A stretch of DNA of 64,000 nucleotides from Paenibacillus oryzae (GTDB lineage Bacteria; Bacillota; Bacilli; Paenibacillales; Paenibacillaceae), in NCBI RefSeq assembly GCF_001675045.1, contig NZ_LYPA01000050.1, positions 1 to 64,000 of the forward strand, written 5' to 3'. The notes under the pieces are model-generated. The model did no database searches. It had not been told where the DNA came from and was given only the letters and a program-made list of their open reading frames with translations. Positions within the stretch are counted from its first letter, which is position 1; the number at the start of each line of letters is the position of its first letter. A program made the position numbers and the translations under genes. Positions 36,106 to 46,737 of this stretch are shown here, one piece after another.

Positions 36106-36334
36106 AACGAACGCTTAGGAACGAAGAGGCTGCGGCTTGCTTTTTGAAGACCATTCAGGCTCGGTCTGCTTGCTAGGTCGAAGCCTGTACGGTCAGCGTT
36201 TTGGCTTGTCTGCTACGCCGCAGCCACAACGTTCAGCTATTTGCCATGCCCTCTATCCGCAGTCACACACATCCAGCCAACTTGCCATTACCTCTGTGCG
36301 CAGCCCTGCATCTTCATCCATCACCAGCTTCTGG

Positions 36335-38632
36335 CTACACTGGCTTCAGCACGTACTCTATCCCTTGCTCCGCAAGCCATTCCATCGCCCCAGCAACTTG
36401 GCGAACATCCGTTTGATGCGCGCCGCCTGCAAATACGGTCAAGGCGGAAGCCCCGCTAACCCGGCAAATCCCGTCGCGGGAAGGTCGTAAACGGGCCTCT
36501 TGCAGCCTTCCCTCATTCCAGCTTATATCCACTTCATAGCCGCCCCTTGCCCGCAAGCCCTTAATAGCTCCGCTTCTCCAGTCCTTAGGCAAAGCAGGCA
36601 GCAAATGAATATACCCCGAATGGCTTTGAAGCAGCATTTCAGCTATACCCGCAGTACCGCCGAAATTGCCGTCGATCTGAAAGGGCGGGTGATTATCCAG
36701 CAGATTGGGCAAGGTGGAATGCGCAAGCAGCTCCCGGATATGAGCGGAGGCCATCTCGCCGTCCTCCAGCCTGGCCCAGAAATTAATAATCCAGGCGCGG
36801 CTCCACCCCGTATGGCCGCCGCCGTTGGCAAGGCGCCGCTCAAGCGTCACTCTTGCCGCTTTTGCCAGCTCCGGCGTTTGACTGACAGAAATTTGCCGGC
36901 CGGGATGAAGGGCGAACAAATGAGAAATATGGCGATGGCCCGGCTCAGCCTCCTCGTAATCCTCCAGCCACTCCTGAATTTGTCCGTGCCTTCCAATTAG
37001 CGGCTTAGGCAGCTTTTCCAATAGCTTGGCCCATGTGAGTCTTAGCGCCGGGTCACAGCCAAGCACAGCCGAAGCCTCCAGACACGCGTTGAACAGCTCG
37101 TTTAATATTTGCGCGTCCATAGATGGAGCAATACATAACGTGCCTGATTCACCGCTAGGCAGCATGTAGGTGTTCTCCGGTGAAACGGATGGGGAGGTGA
37201 CCATCACCCCGTCGCCGTTTTCCTGCAGAAAATCGACGAAAAAGGCCGCTGCGTCCCGAAGGAGCGGATACGCCGTTTCCAAAAAGGCGCGATCTAGCCC
37301 GTATTCGTAATGCTCCCATAAATGCAGGCATAACCAAGCCGCGCCCATAGGCCAGAAGGTGGCCGGCGGGTATTTGTCCTGCGGCGCCGTGTCGCCCCAA
37401 ATATCCGTATTGTGATGGGCGACAAAGCCGCCGCAGCCATACATGCTCCGGGCGGTAACTCCGCCCGGCTCCCGCATACGCGCGATTAGATCAAACAGCG
37501 GTTCATGCAGCTCGGGAAGATTACAGACCTCGGCCGGCCAATAGTTCATCTGGGCATTAATGTTGATCGTATATTTGCTGTCCCAGGGCGGAAGCATATG
37601 CTCGTTCCATATCCCCTGCAAATTAGCGGGAAGCGAGCCAGGACGGCTGCTGGCTATGAGCAGATAACGCCCGAATTGAAAATAAAGAGGAACAAGACCG
37701 TTATCCTTTTGCCCATCCTTAAGCCTTTGCAGGCGTTTGTCGGTCGGCAACACTGCCATTTCGCCAGGCGGATGATCCAACTCAAAGGATACACGCCCGA
37801 ACAAGCTTCTGTAATCGGCGATATGACGAGCCTTTAACGTCTCATAGTTCAGCCTGGAAGCGGCTTCAAGCCTGTCGGCGATAACAGACTCGGGGAACTC
37901 ATGCCGAAAGGTGGTAGCAGCCGCAACGAGCAACACAACGCTATCCGCGTCTTCCACGAGCACATGCTCCCCCAGCACGCGTACCCGTCCGCCATAGGCA
38001 ATAACCTTTACCGCGCAAGCAAAGTCCATTCCGTCAGACCCGCCGCAGCGCCCCTTCATCATCACCGTATTGTCGTCGAGCTTGACAAAGGCATCCACAT
38101 AACGGCTATTCCCTCGGTCCAATCTCGCTTTAAAAGACAAGCTGCCTGGACTGTTGTTCGCGATCCGCGTAACCAGCACCTGATCGGGATGACTGGCAAA
38201 CGTTTCCCTTGCGGACTCCACTCCGCCTATCCGGCAAGTAACGCTTGCTATCGCCTGATCAAGACACAGCTCCCTGACGTAGGATTCAGGTTCTCCTCCC
38301 GATTGAAAATAAATCAATAGGTCGCCAAGCGGCATGTAATGCCGCTGAGATTCCGGCACTCCCGCCAGAGCCAAAACTGATAGCTCCTGTGCTTCACGCA
38401 GCTTTCCCTCACGCAGCAAGCTGCGGATTTGCTCCAAATTGGACAATGCGTCCGGATTATTCCGGTCGCGCGGCCCCCCATACCATACGCTGTCCTCGTT
38501 CAGCGCAATGCGCTCCTCCGTGCAGCGGCCAAACACCATGCCCCCCAGCTTTCCGTTGCCAACCGGCAAAGCCTCGTTCCAATTCGCCGCCGGCCGGTCA
38601 TACCAAAGCCTTGCTTTCTCTACAGCACTCAA
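36335..38632 (-). CDS. GH95 alpha-L-fucosidase family enzyme
   Basis: A 765-aa cytoplasmic enzyme of the usual GH95 length. The N-terminal domain starts [19 protein letters not shown] and has [19 protein letters not shown]. The (alpha/alpha)6 barrel carries [27 protein letters not shown] and [12 protein letters not shown], which include the expected catalytic region. The C-terminal domain ends [16 protein letters not shown] and LLPALPKDW. Substrates are 1,2-alpha-L-fucosyl or alpha-L-galactosyl groups on xyloglucan or xylan side chains. The TTG start has GAGGTG upstream. Confidence 0.92.
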   Translation of the reverse strand: MSAVEKARLWYDRPAANWNEALPVGNGKLGGMVFGRCTEERIALNEDSVWYGGPRDRNNPDALSNLEQIRSLLREGKLREAQELSVLALAGVPESQRHYMPLGDLLIYFQSGGEPESYVRELCLDQAIASVTCRIGGVESARETFASHPDQVLVTRIANNSPGSLSFKARLDRGNSRYVDAFVKLDDNTVMMKGRCGGSDGMDFACAVKVIAYGGRVRVLGEHVLVEDADSVVLLVAAATTFRHEFPESVIADRLEAASRLNYETLKARHIADYRSLFGRVSFELDHPPGEMAVLPTDKRLQRLKDGQKDNGLVPLYFQFGRYLLIASSRPGSLPANLQGIWNEHMLPPWDSKYTININAQMNYWPAEVCNLPELHEPLFDLIARMREPGGVTARSMYGCGGFVAHHNTDIWGDTAPQDKYPPATFWPMGAAWLCLHLWEHYEYGLDRAFLETAYPLLRDAAAFFVDFLQENGDGVMVTSPSVSPENTYMLPSGESGTLCIAPSMDAQILNELFNACLEASAVLGCDPALRLTWAKLLEKLPKPLIGRHGQIQEWLEDYEEAEPGHRHISHLFALHPGRQISVSQTPELAKAARVTLERRLANGGGHTGWSRAWIINFWARLEDGEMASAHIRELLAHSTLPNLLDNHPPFQIDGNFGGTAGIAEMLLQSHSGYIHLLPALPKDWRSGAIKGLRARGGYEVDISWNEGRLQEARLRPSRDGICRVSGASALTVFAGGAHQTDVRQVAGAMEWLAEQGIEYVLKPV

Positions 38633-38729
38633 TGCCCATCACCTCAAGCAAGCCATGTATTTTGTGGATTCTTTATTGTTTATTTCCATATAGAGCAGGT
38701 CATTTCCTTCATTTCCTGGAAGGGTCAAC

Positions 38730-38767
38730 AAGGCCTTCTTCCAGACCATCGTCCGGGTGAAGGCCTT
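38730..38767 (-). terminator. hairpin after the anchored GH10
   Basis: AAGGCCTTC and GAAGGCCTT pair perfectly just past the GH10 stop. The following sequence has few T residues on the minus strand, so it is a likely but weak terminator for the whole transport operon. Confidence 0.55.
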
Positions 38768-38777
38768 TAGTGTTGAC

Positions 38778-40154
38778 TTATTGGCGTTTGGACGGATCTA
38801 CGACTGCCCAAAACGCTTCTTTCGCCTGATATTGACGGTCAAACAACAGGGGCGCGTTGGTCCGTGTAACCGGGAAACCGTTCAGCCAGGTATGGTCGTC
38901 CGATATGCCCCATAGCACAACTGCGCTTACGATTTCCTTATTGGCTTTTAGAGCATCAAACAGCTGGCCGTAACGATCGGCTTGCGCCTTCAGCACATGA
39001 TCGGGGATTTGATCGCCGTAATCACTTTCATCATTCCATCTGTAAAGACTCATATCCAGCTCGGTCACCTGATTGTCCAGACCCAGCTCGGCAAACTTTT
39101 TCATAGAGTCAATAATGGAAGCTATCGTTGGCCCGTATACATCGATATGGGTCTGATGCCCTACGCCGTCGATAGGCACGCCTTGATCCAGCAGCCCTTT
39201 TACAAGCTCGTACAACCGGTCGCGCTTGCCGGGATTATCCGTTCCGTAATCGTTGATATAGAGACGGGCATCCGGTCCTCCAGCTTCCCGCGCCGCCTTG
39301 AATGCGGTGGCAATGAAGTCCGTACCCGTAATTTTGTACCACTCGCTCGCCCTCATGCCGTCCGGGTCTCCCGGCTCGATCACCTCATTCACTACATCCC
39401 AATCCCGAATATCGTCCTTGTAGCGCTCAACAATGGTTCGAACATGAGTGTCCAGACGCTCCAGCAGCAGCTCCTTATTGCGCTTCATTTTGTCAGGGTC
39501 CGTTTCGTCAACCATCGGCTGCCCGTCTGCATCCTTGAAAAACCACTGCCCAACCTGGCTATGCCAGACCAGCGTATGGAAGCGGAGAGCCATGCCGTTT
39601 TCCTTGGCAAATTTGACAATGCGATCGGCATTATCCCATTTGAAGATACCTTCGCTAGGCTGAATGGCGTCCATCTTCATTACATTTTCCGCAACAAGCA
39701 TGTTGACGTGTTTCTTCAGCAGCTCAGCCTTCAAGCCGCCCGTTTGGGCCGGCTCTATCGCGGCTCCTATCGGAAAATAATCCGCAAAGGCGGCTGCCAG
39801 CGAAGGAATATCCTCCTGCACGGAAGGCTCCGCAGGCGGCGCAGAAGGGGCTGGCGTCTCCTCTGGAGCAGTGCTGCTTGTCTCCTCCGCCTCTTGTTCA
39901 TCATCCATTGCGGGCGAGGGACTGGCTTCCGGCGTTGACATCGCCGTTTCAGTCGTTTCCGCAACCCCCTCTCCCGCTTCCTGTCCCTGACGGACTAGCA
40001 GAATAATGACTAATGCCAATAAAACGGCAGCAGATATGATAGCGATTACAATTTTCTTTTGTTTTATTCGATTTTCCAACCTTGCAGCCTCCTTTTTTGC
40101 TTTCATAGCAGCAACGTCCGGCGGGCGGAAAAACTCGCCGGCCGGACGCCGCAT
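38778..40154 (-). CDS. membrane-anchored GH10 endo-xylanase
   Basis: A 458-aa protein. Residues 1-33 are a cytoplasmic, basic tail, about 34-55 a single transmembrane helix (IVIAIISAAVLLALVIILLV), and about 60-130 a Thr/Ser/Pro/Glu-rich linker. The GH10 catalytic domain follows: WHSQVGQWFF, DWDVVNEVIEPG (acid/base Glu at about 256) and QVTELDMSLY (nucleophile at about 365). It thus shows xylanase activity on the outer face. It follows the ABC permease by 13 bp, so it is the last gene of the operon. The start has no strong ribosome site; an ATG at codon 17 is an alternative. Confidence 0.9.
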   Translation of the reverse strand: MRRPAGEFFRPPDVAAMKAKKEAARLENRIKQKKIVIAIISAAVLLALVIILLVRQGQEAGEGVAETTETAMSTPEASPSPAMDDEQEAEETSSTAPEETPAPSAPPAEPSVQEDIPSLAAAFADYFPIGAAIEPAQTGGLKAELLKKHVNMLVAENVMKMDAIQPSEGIFKWDNADRIVKFAKENGMALRFHTLVWHSQVGQWFFKDADGQPMVDETDPDKMKRNKELLLERLDTHVRTIVERYKDDIRDWDVVNEVIEPGDPDGMRASEWYKITGTDFIATAFKAAREAGGPDARLYINDYGTDNPGKRDRLYELVKGLLDQGVPIDGVGHQTHIDVYGPTIASIIDSMKKFAELGLDNQVTELDMSLYRWNDESDYGDQIPDHVLKAQADRYGQLFDALKANKEIVSAVVLWGISDDHTWLNGFPVTRTNAPLLFDRQYQAKEAFWAVVDPSKRQ

Positions 40155-40167
40155 ATTTTAAACCAGG

Positions 40168-41112
40168 TTAGCCTACAATACCCGTCCGTTCGATACTTTC
40201 AACAAAGTAACGCTGAACGAACAAATAAATGATGATAAGCGGGAGAATCGCCAGCAAAATACCGGTGTCCTGTACCATGCTCATATAAAACGGATCGGAC
40301 TTGTTAATATCGCCGTTTAGTTGAATCGCCAGGTTGTAAGGCAGCGATGTCAGCTGGGTCGACATAACCTTGCTCGTTGTCAGGTACGTCGTCGTATAGA
40401 AGCTGTCGTTCCACTGCCAAACGAAGGAAAACAGCATGGTCGTCATAATCGCCGGCATGGCATTAGGCAGCATAATGCGAGTAAACGTCTGTCCGATGGA
40501 TGCGCCGTCGATATAGGCGGCCTCCTCGACCTCCTTCGGAATCCCGCGGAAAAACTGGCGGAAAATAAAGATATACAGGCCCGCCTTCAATGAATTCGCC
40601 GTCAGCGCCGTCAAAATAAACGGCCAATAGGAATTAAGCAAATTCACCGATTTTCCCGTTAATAGAGGAATTAGACCCAGCAGCGTAAAATCCTTCAAAT
40701 TCAAATAAATCGGGATCAAAATGGTCGTTGGCGGCACCAGAATGGTCAAAATAACGCCGGCAAACAACAGATTGCTGCCCTTGAATTTCAGTCGGGCAAA
40801 GCCGTACCCCGCAAACGCGCAGGAAGCGGCGGTGAGCAGCGTAGTGACAGACGACAAGGCAAAGGTATTGCCCAGCGTTTCCCAATAATCCATAATGCGA
40901 ATGGCATCCTTGAAGTTTTCCAGCGTAAACGTTTTGGGAATCCACACGACAATGGGAGAATACAGGTCTGCCTTGTCTTTAATGGACGTCGAAATCTTCT
41001 GGAGGATGGGATACAAAATGACGAAGGATAATCCTATTATGAGCATCAGCCTGACGAAGGACCAGAGCCATGACTTCCAGTTCTCCAGTGACTTCAATCG
41101 AGTCAGCAGCAT
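40168..41112 (-). CDS. carbohydrate ABC transporter permease (MalG type, pair 2)
   Basis: A 314-aa membrane subunit with the EAA loop EEAAYIDGASIGQTFTRIML (about 205-224). Six helices are expected. It ends 13 bp before the anchored GH10 gene and starts 16 bp after the stop of the MalF-type partner. No ATPase gene is nearby. Substrate is inferred to be xylo-oligosaccharides or related hemicellulose fragments. Confidence 0.92.
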   Translation of the reverse strand: MLLTRLKSLENWKSWLWSFVRLMLIIGLSFVILYPILQKISTSIKDKADLYSPIVVWIPKTFTLENFKDAIRIMDYWETLGNTFALSSVTTLLTAASCAFAGYGFARLKFKGSNLLFAGVILTILVPPTTILIPIYLNLKDFTLLGLIPLLTGKSVNLLNSYWPFILTALTANSLKAGLYIFIFRQFFRGIPKEVEEAAYIDGASIGQTFTRIMLPNAMPAIMTTMLFSFVWQWNDSFYTTTYLTTSKVMSTQLTSLPYNLAIQLNGDINKSDPFYMSMVQDTGILLAILPLIIIYLFVQRYFVESIERTGIVG

Positions 41113-41128
41113 CTTCCATTCCTTCTTT

Positions 41129-42076
41129 CTAATCGTGGTAAAAGACTTTTTTGGACACTAAGTAAGAGCTGATGACCAGAATAATCGCGATACAGATAAA
41201 ATAGATCCATGCCATCGCCGAGCTGAGGCCAAAGTTGAATTGGGCAAAGCCCGTTTCCCGGATCAGCGTGGTCATGTCATTGCGAGAAAACGAATCGATA
41301 ATGGTATAAATCATATTGACCAGGATAAGCGGGCTGACCATCGGAAATGTAATTTTCCAGAAGGCCTCGTACCCCGTCGCTCCCTCCATCTTGGACGCCT
41401 CGTAGAGCGTAGGCGAAATCGTCTGAATACCGGCAAGGAAAATAAGGATTTGCACGCCGGATTGGCTGACAATTTGATAGATTCGATCAACCGCTCCGGT
41501 CAAATAAGAAACAATCGTTTCGCTTACGCCCGCCTGCTCCATCATACGAGCCAGCTCAAAGCTGCCCAGCATGTTCAGAACACCGCCGGAGCCCGCATTT
41601 TGCTCATTGATCGCATTGACCAGAGAGGAGCTTTCCAACGTCATAATGACGCCGGACGCTAGAATGACCGGCAGGAAAAAGATCGATCGGGCAACGCCCC
41701 GGCCAAAAAACTTCTGATTCAGCAATACGGCAAGAAAAAGGCTGAATATAACGATAAGCGGAACGTTTACGACCATGTTGATAATCGATTCCGTCAAGGT
41801 CCGGTTAAAGCTGGTGTTAACCGTCAGCGCATCCATAAAGTTTTTCATACCCACAAAGTTGACGCTTAAGCCGCCCGGCCCCGACTCTACCTTGCTGAAG
41901 CTGTATTGCAGGGACAAGAACAGCGGAATGAAAAAGAAAAACAAAAATCCAAGCAGCCAGGGCAACACATAAATAAAGCCCCAAACCGCTTTTTGCCCCT
42001 TGTAGGACAATCCTTTAGATCCGGTTTTTTTCACCGGCTCCACCGTTTCAACGTCAAGTTCATTTGCCGTCTTCAT
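41129..42076 (-). CDS. carbohydrate ABC transporter permease (MalF type, pair 2)
   Basis: A 315-aa membrane subunit with the EAA loop EASKMEGATGYEAFWKITFP (about 229-248). The N-terminal 25 residues are cytoplasmic and charged. The start overlaps the DUF5696-type stop by four bases (ATGA), so translation is coupled. Confidence 0.9.
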   Translation of the reverse strand: MKTANELDVETVEPVKKTGSKGLSYKGQKAVWGFIYVLPWLLGFLFFFFIPLFLSLQYSFSKVESGPGGLSVNFVGMKNFMDALTVNTSFNRTLTESIINMVVNVPLIVIFSLFLAVLLNQKFFGRGVARSIFFLPVILASGVIMTLESSSLVNAINEQNAGSGGVLNMLGSFELARMMEQAGVSETIVSYLTGAVDRIYQIVSQSGVQILIFLAGIQTISPTLYEASKMEGATGYEAFWKITFPMVSPLILVNMIYTIIDSFSRNDMTTLIRETGFAQFNFGLSSAMAWIYFICIAIILVISSYLVSKKVFYHD

Positions 42077-44628
42077 GATTGCACACCACCTGTCGCGTAA
42101 CCTTCGGCTTCAATGCTTATACCGTTTACCGTCACGGGATGACGGTTGTAATTGACGATAACATATCCATTTTCATATACCGTTTGGTAGACGCCGTCAT
42201 CCAGCTTTTTATGGTCAATGATCCGGTCATGACGAACCTTCTGAAGGAAGTCGTTAACCTCCTGCTGCAGCTCTGCCGCCTGGTTGATCCATTGATCATA
42301 CTGTACGGCATACAAATCGGTGTATTCCGTATCCTTGATGCTGTGGTTTGGCGCATAAATCCATTTAAAGGAAACGCCTGAGCCATACTCCAGATTTTTC
42401 AGCACATAACGCTTTGCATCCGTATAAGAAGACAAATTATAGGGAGCGCCCGCGTAGTTCATATATCCGCGTACGACCATTTGATAGAAAGGAACGGCTT
42501 CATCCTCTATCTTGAATCCGCTGTTGCCCATCGGCATATTGACGATATCCGTCAGGTATGGCAGGGCGTAAGCATTGCCTCCCTCCGCCATCATGGCCAG
42601 CTCCGCGCCCGCTATTTTTTGCAGCGATTCAACCGAATACATCTTGGATGCAACCCGGTCTACTCCCTTGCCTGCGCGGAAGTCGGTGTTCAGCTTGTCG
42701 GCCAGATCGCGAAGCGCAATACCTCCAGTGTCGTATTTGGTAAAGTCCTTCAGCATGCTGTCCACATAATTCGGAACCAGCCTTGGCGAAATAACATAAG
42801 ACGGCAATTTATTCCGGTCTCTCCGGTTGATAGCCAGATTGACGGGATACACCTCAGCCGCAACATCCCGCAGCGTTCTGGAGGCTTCACGCGTTTCATT
42901 AAAGCCCTTTGTAGTTTGGGCATTAACAACCGCTACGTCCGGAAATACCTTGATCCCCTCATTGTTGGCATAATCCATAAAATTGCGCAGACCCTTGCTG
43001 CCGCCAATGGCACTGTCAACTGAAATGCTCTTTGGCACTGTATGCCCAAGTCCGCCGTTAAACCAGCCGGAATAGCGAAGGCGGATGTCGGCTACGCCGC
43101 GCTCCTGCAGCTCCGTCAAAATCTCCTCAGCCTGCTCGAAGGTGGTAAGCGGCTCCAGCGTCTTATAAGGCACGCCTACAAAATGCTTCTTCTTGTCAAT
43201 GCTTCCAACCAGCTCCAGATAAAAAGGCATTGCTTCGGAGGAGTCCGCAGACAGCTCCTGGGGCAAACCGCCCTCCTTCAGCAAATATTGCTGATAATAC
43301 GAGGCCATACCCTGGTAGGAGGCCTGCGAACCATCCAGAAACACATAACGGACGGAAAAATCAGACTGAGTGGGCTTTTCCTGAAAACGCGGCAGCGATC
43401 TCTGCTGCTCGTTGGCAAACAAGGTTAAATCACCTTTATTCAGCACTGTAAAAATGGGGTGTACGTAGTTATAGCTGTTAAGGCGTCCGCTCACATCGGC
43501 ATTAATGACCGCCGCGGCATCCCCTTCCTCAACAATGCCGAAAATCGCCCCTTTTTCCTTGATGATACCGAATACAGGGAGTCTGATCGTTTCGGAATTC
43601 ACTACATTTTCAACCCGGTTGACCGTTTGGTCCGTGCCGTAAACAGGCTGCTGATACGCAGGATATCTTGTTTTCCCATTGTTGAAATGAATAAGCGCTC
43701 CCGAGCCGTCGGGTACAAATAGGGAACCGCTCTCATCCGTTCCTCCCGCTCCGAAATAGCTAAGCAGCGAAAGGGTGCCGATAGGATATTCCTCGGGATA
43801 AACGATACCGTCCTTTGGTACCCGGGCCACTAAAGCGTTTCCGTCGAGGGTGTACTGAATGGACGCCAGAAAAATACGCGGTTCAGGCTTTACCTGGCTC
43901 AAATTGTTTTCCTCGATATCAAAAAGCAGGTCTTCCTCCGTATAACCCGCATCCTCAAATGCTTTGAGGGCGCGATCCAGCTGCAATCCTTTCAGCGCTC
44001 CGTCGCTGCGGATATAAACCCCTTTTTCCTTATCCTCGGCATAAACAATTTTTAAGGCGCGTTGTCCCGTGTTGTCCAGCTTGCTCAGCAGCTTCTCCTC
44101 GAAGCGCTCCTTCTGGACCATCATGGGCAAATCGTCCATCGTTTTTTTGCTGGTGCCAAACATATACGATACCTGTACGCCGTCCGGAATCAGCTCCGTG
44201 CTAATCTGTCCGTAGGCCGCGCTGTCCGTATACGAATTAACTGAGTTAAGCTGTCCGAACGAATTGTAAAACTCCAGCTTCAGCTGCGAGGACAATACAT
44301 CCTTGTTGATGCCGGCCGCCACGGTGTCGTTTTCCCGGTCCTGCGGACTGCTGCGCCATAGCTCTCCGCTTGTTTTGTCGAGCACCGCAATCGCCCCGCT
44401 GACGTCATCAACAAACAGCTTCAGCTTTTCGGATTCCGCAACGCCCTTCATGCCCTCTGCGCGATTGTCTGTAAACTTTGCAGCAATCGGGCTTCCTTTT
44501 TCAAAAGAAGATGCGATATATGCAGCAGTTTCGCCTTCCGGCGCTTGCTCTGTGTCCGAACATCCGGCCATAAGCAGCGCCGTCAGAACGCATGCCGCTA
44601 GAAGCGCCAATCTGGACGCCATGTTCAT
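42073..44628 (-). CDS. DUF5696-like surface lipoprotein
   Basis: An 851-aa predicted lipoprotein; the lipobox LLMAGC is at about residue 23. Large extracellular region with no family I can name with certainty; the length and the operon place match the DUF5696 proteins of Paenibacillus transport clusters. Segments such as RLRYSGWFNGGLGHTVPKSIS and GIKVFPDVAVVNAQTTKGF suggest a glycosidase-like TIM barrel in the second half, but I cannot identify catalytic residues. It may bind or process the oligosaccharide at the surface. Confidence 0.65.
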   Translation of the reverse strand: MNMASRLALLAACVLTALLMAGCSDTEQAPEGETAAYIASSFEKGSPIAAKFTDNRAEGMKGVAESEKLKLFVDDVSGAIAVLDKTSGELWRSSPQDRENDTVAAGINKDVLSSQLKLEFYNSFGQLNSVNSYTDSAAYGQISTELIPDGVQVSYMFGTSKKTMDDLPMMVQKERFEEKLLSKLDNTGQRALKIVYAEDKEKGVYIRSDGALKGLQLDRALKAFEDAGYTEEDLLFDIEENNLSQVKPEPRIFLASIQYTLDGNALVARVPKDGIVYPEEYPIGTLSLLSYFGAGGTDESGSLFVPDGSGALIHFNNGKTRYPAYQQPVYGTDQTVNRVENVVNSETIRLPVFGIIKEKGAIFGIVEEGDAAAVINADVSGRLNSYNYVHPIFTVLNKGDLTLFANEQQRSLPRFQEKPTQSDFSVRYVFLDGSQASYQGMASYYQQYLLKEGGLPQELSADSSEAMPFYLELVGSIDKKKHFVGVPYKTLEPLTTFEQAEEILTELQERGVADIRLRYSGWFNGGLGHTVPKSISVDSAIGGSKGLRNFMDYANNEGIKVFPDVAVVNAQTTKGFNETREASRTLRDVAAEVYPVNLAINRRDRNKLPSYVISPRLVPNYVDSMLKDFTKYDTGGIALRDLADKLNTDFRAGKGVDRVASKMYSVESLQKIAGAELAMMAEGGNAYALPYLTDIVNMPMGNSGFKIEDEAVPFYQMVVRGYMNYAGAPYNLSSYTDAKRYVLKNLEYGSGVSFKWIYAPNHSIKDTEYTDLYAVQYDQWINQAAELQQEVNDFLQKVRHDRIIDHKKLDDGVYQTVYENGYVIVNYNRHPVTVNGISIEAEGYATGGVQS

Positions 44629-44644
44629 TCCAATTGCTCCTTCC

Positions 44645-45271
44645 TTATTTCCTCATAGCCAGCTCTTGATAGATGACGGTTATGAAGGCGACAATTTGCT
44701 GCATCAGACTAAAGAACAGCATACACAGAAACGCGATAAAGCCCATAGCCAGAATCGTCAGCAAGATGGTGCCGATCGTTTTGAGCGGCGAAAATTGATG
44801 CACGGTCATATTGCCGACAAACAGCAGGAACACAAACCAGATCACTGCGGCGCTGGTTGAGAAAAAATAAAACGTCGTTTCCTGCAGCGACAATAGGTTG
44901 CTTAGCCAAATCCAAGGAAAGTTTATTAACACTAGCGGTGTCAGCGCCAGGCAAGTCGAGGTGAAAATTTCGACGAACTTTCCTTCTCCGTCCATAAGCG
45001 TAGTCAGCGACCAGTTGGCAACGCACCAGAACAGGACAGGCACCACAACATACACAATTTCCATGACGCTGTTGAAATATCTTGAATCATAAATATTAAC
45101 CAGGAACCCGCTGTACTGCCGGCCTAAAATGTTGGTCAGCGAAAGCAGCAGCAAAATGGCAAAGGATAAAATAACGCTTTGCTTTTGATCCCGGTCATAC
45201 TTCAAATCCCAGAAACCGTTAAAAGGATGGAGGATCAGTCCAAGCGGATAGCGCACCCATTCCTTGCTCAT
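44645..45271 (-). CDS. YIP1 family membrane protein
   Basis: A 208-aa protein with five or so hydrophobic segments, matching the YIP1-like family (HPFNGFWDLKYDRDQKQSV at the N-terminus is the typical entrance). The start overlaps the NHL gene stop. Its function in these transport operons is unknown; it may help membrane assembly of the surface proteins. Confidence 0.75.
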   Translation of the reverse strand: MSKEWVRYPLGLILHPFNGFWDLKYDRDQKQSVILSFAILLLLSLTNILGRQYSGFLVNIYDSRYFNSVMEIVYVVVPVLFWCVANWSLTTLMDGEGKFVEIFTSTCLALTPLVLINFPWIWLSNLLSLQETTFYFFSTSAAVIWFVFLLFVGNMTVHQFSPLKTIGTILLTILAMGFIAFLCMLFFSLMQQIVAFITVIYQELAMRK

Positions 45272-46725
45272 ACAGTCAGCCCCCTTCTCTTCACTGCTTT
45301 GCGATATCTGCGGAAGACAATCCAGCCAATTACTAGAACAGCCAGCGTAGTCATAATCAAGGTGAAATGCTCCCGCATGACTTGCTTGCGATACAGAAGG
45401 AAGGCTTTGGAGTAATTCCGCTGATCCATGCTCCGCTTGAACTGCTTCATGGCATCATTGTAATCGCCTTGTCTGACAAGAGCTTTTCCGATGCCGGCAT
45501 AAGCAAACTCCAGATTGGCGTTTAAGCCGATTGTTTTGTTAAACCATTCGTAGGCAGCCTCGTCATCGCCGCGATAATAACTTCTGATTGCTTCATTCAA
45601 GGTCCGTCCATATTCGGTTGCGCGGAAACGCGTAATTTCTCCAAGCGCTTTGTCCAGCACGATAAAATCATCGCCAAGCCGGTCAATCGCCGTTGGCGTA
45701 TTGAATTCGCCAAGCTGATTGCCAATACCGCCAAAAACGTACATAAAATGGCCGTCTCCGCTGTACGTAAACACTCTGCCGCGCTTGGAATCCAGCACCG
45801 AATAGATTTCGCTGTCCGTAACATCAATATCAATCAGCCTGGAGGGGCCAATATCGGAGGTATACACAAGATCGCCCTGGGGATCGTAATAGCCGGTCCG
45901 ACGCAAAATGTCACTGCCTTGCGCGTTCAGCTTTTTGATGTTTTGTCCCCACTCATCGCCGTTGGTGGCATAAATAAAGCCTTCCTCGTCGATATCCAGA
46001 TTGGTAAATTCCGTTGGCGTAAACATAATCATCTGGCTGCGCTGGGCTTTGGTTGAAATTTGCTTCCAGAAATAATCTACAGGATCAACATTAACCCGGT
46101 TTGCCCCGATAAAGGAGGAAAACTCTCCTTCAGCGTTAAACTCCATGAAGCCGTCGAATACCCCTGTTGCCATTACATAGACGCGCTGTGCATGATCCAT
46201 AACAACCCGGATCGGCTGAAACTGGAAGGTTGCCGACAGCAGCTCCGATTCCGGAGCCTCCAATACGCTGATCAGCTCGTTTTTTTCATCCAGTATAACA
46301 ACCCGCTTATGGCCGGTATCCGCAACGATAAGCTGCTTATCGCCAGAGACAAACAGACCTTGCGGATTCAGGAAGGTTTCCTGCTTCCCGTCCAGTAAAA
46401 AGGAATCGATGATTTGTTGAACCTTGAACTCTTCATTCAGCTTTAATATGCGGTTGTTGCCGGAGTCCAGCACATAAATTTGGCCATCCGCCGTCACATG
46501 CAGATCGGAGGGATCCTTCAACGCGCCGCTTCCCATATCCTCGCCCCGGTAAAGATCCGTCGGCATATAGGCGGGCGGAGCGTTAACCGCCGTTCCCCAA
46601 TAGGAATAGTTATAAGAAGCGCCGTTTCCTTCCGCGCCAGCCAAATCCGCTCCCGCGCTAAGTCCAAGCAGACAGCATAACAGGGCAAGGAGGGAGGTTT
46701 TTGCCGTTACTATTTTTTTCAGCAT
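45268..46725 (-). CDS. NHL-repeat beta-propeller protein with TPR and C-terminal anchor
   Basis: A 485-aa exported protein. The signal peptide ends near ADLAGA. Residues about 55-360 form a propeller of NHL repeats (LKDPSDLHVTADGQIYVLDSGNNRILKL, of which LDSGNNRI and VADTGHKRVVIL are typical). Residues about 380-440 look like tetratricopeptide repeats (YNDAMKQFKRSM), and a single helix near 457-475 anchors the C-terminus with a basic tail. It is probably a surface sensor or scaffold. Overlaps the YIP1 gene by 4 nt. Confidence 0.75.
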   Translation of the reverse strand: MLKKIVTAKTSLLALLCCLLGLSAGADLAGAEGNGASYNYSYWGTAVNAPPAYMPTDLYRGEDMGSGALKDPSDLHVTADGQIYVLDSGNNRILKLNEEFKVQQIIDSFLLDGKQETFLNPQGLFVSGDKQLIVADTGHKRVVILDEKNELISVLEAPESELLSATFQFQPIRVVMDHAQRVYVMATGVFDGFMEFNAEGEFSSFIGANRVNVDPVDYFWKQISTKAQRSQMIMFTPTEFTNLDIDEEGFIYATNGDEWGQNIKKLNAQGSDILRRTGYYDPQGDLVYTSDIGPSRLIDIDVTDSEIYSVLDSKRGRVFTYSGDGHFMYVFGGIGNQLGEFNTPTAIDRLGDDFIVLDKALGEITRFRATEYGRTLNEAIRSYYRGDDEAAYEWFNKTIGLNANLEFAYAGIGKALVRQGDYNDAMKQFKRSMDQRNYSKAFLLYRKQVMREHFTLIMTTLAVLVIGWIVFRRYRKAVKRRGLTV

Positions 46726-46737
46726 CGTTTCTGCCCC

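Noticed and set aside
38982..39938. 318-codon + strand frame opposite the anchored GH10
   Set aside because: Antisense to a GH10 with intact motifs; no support of its own.
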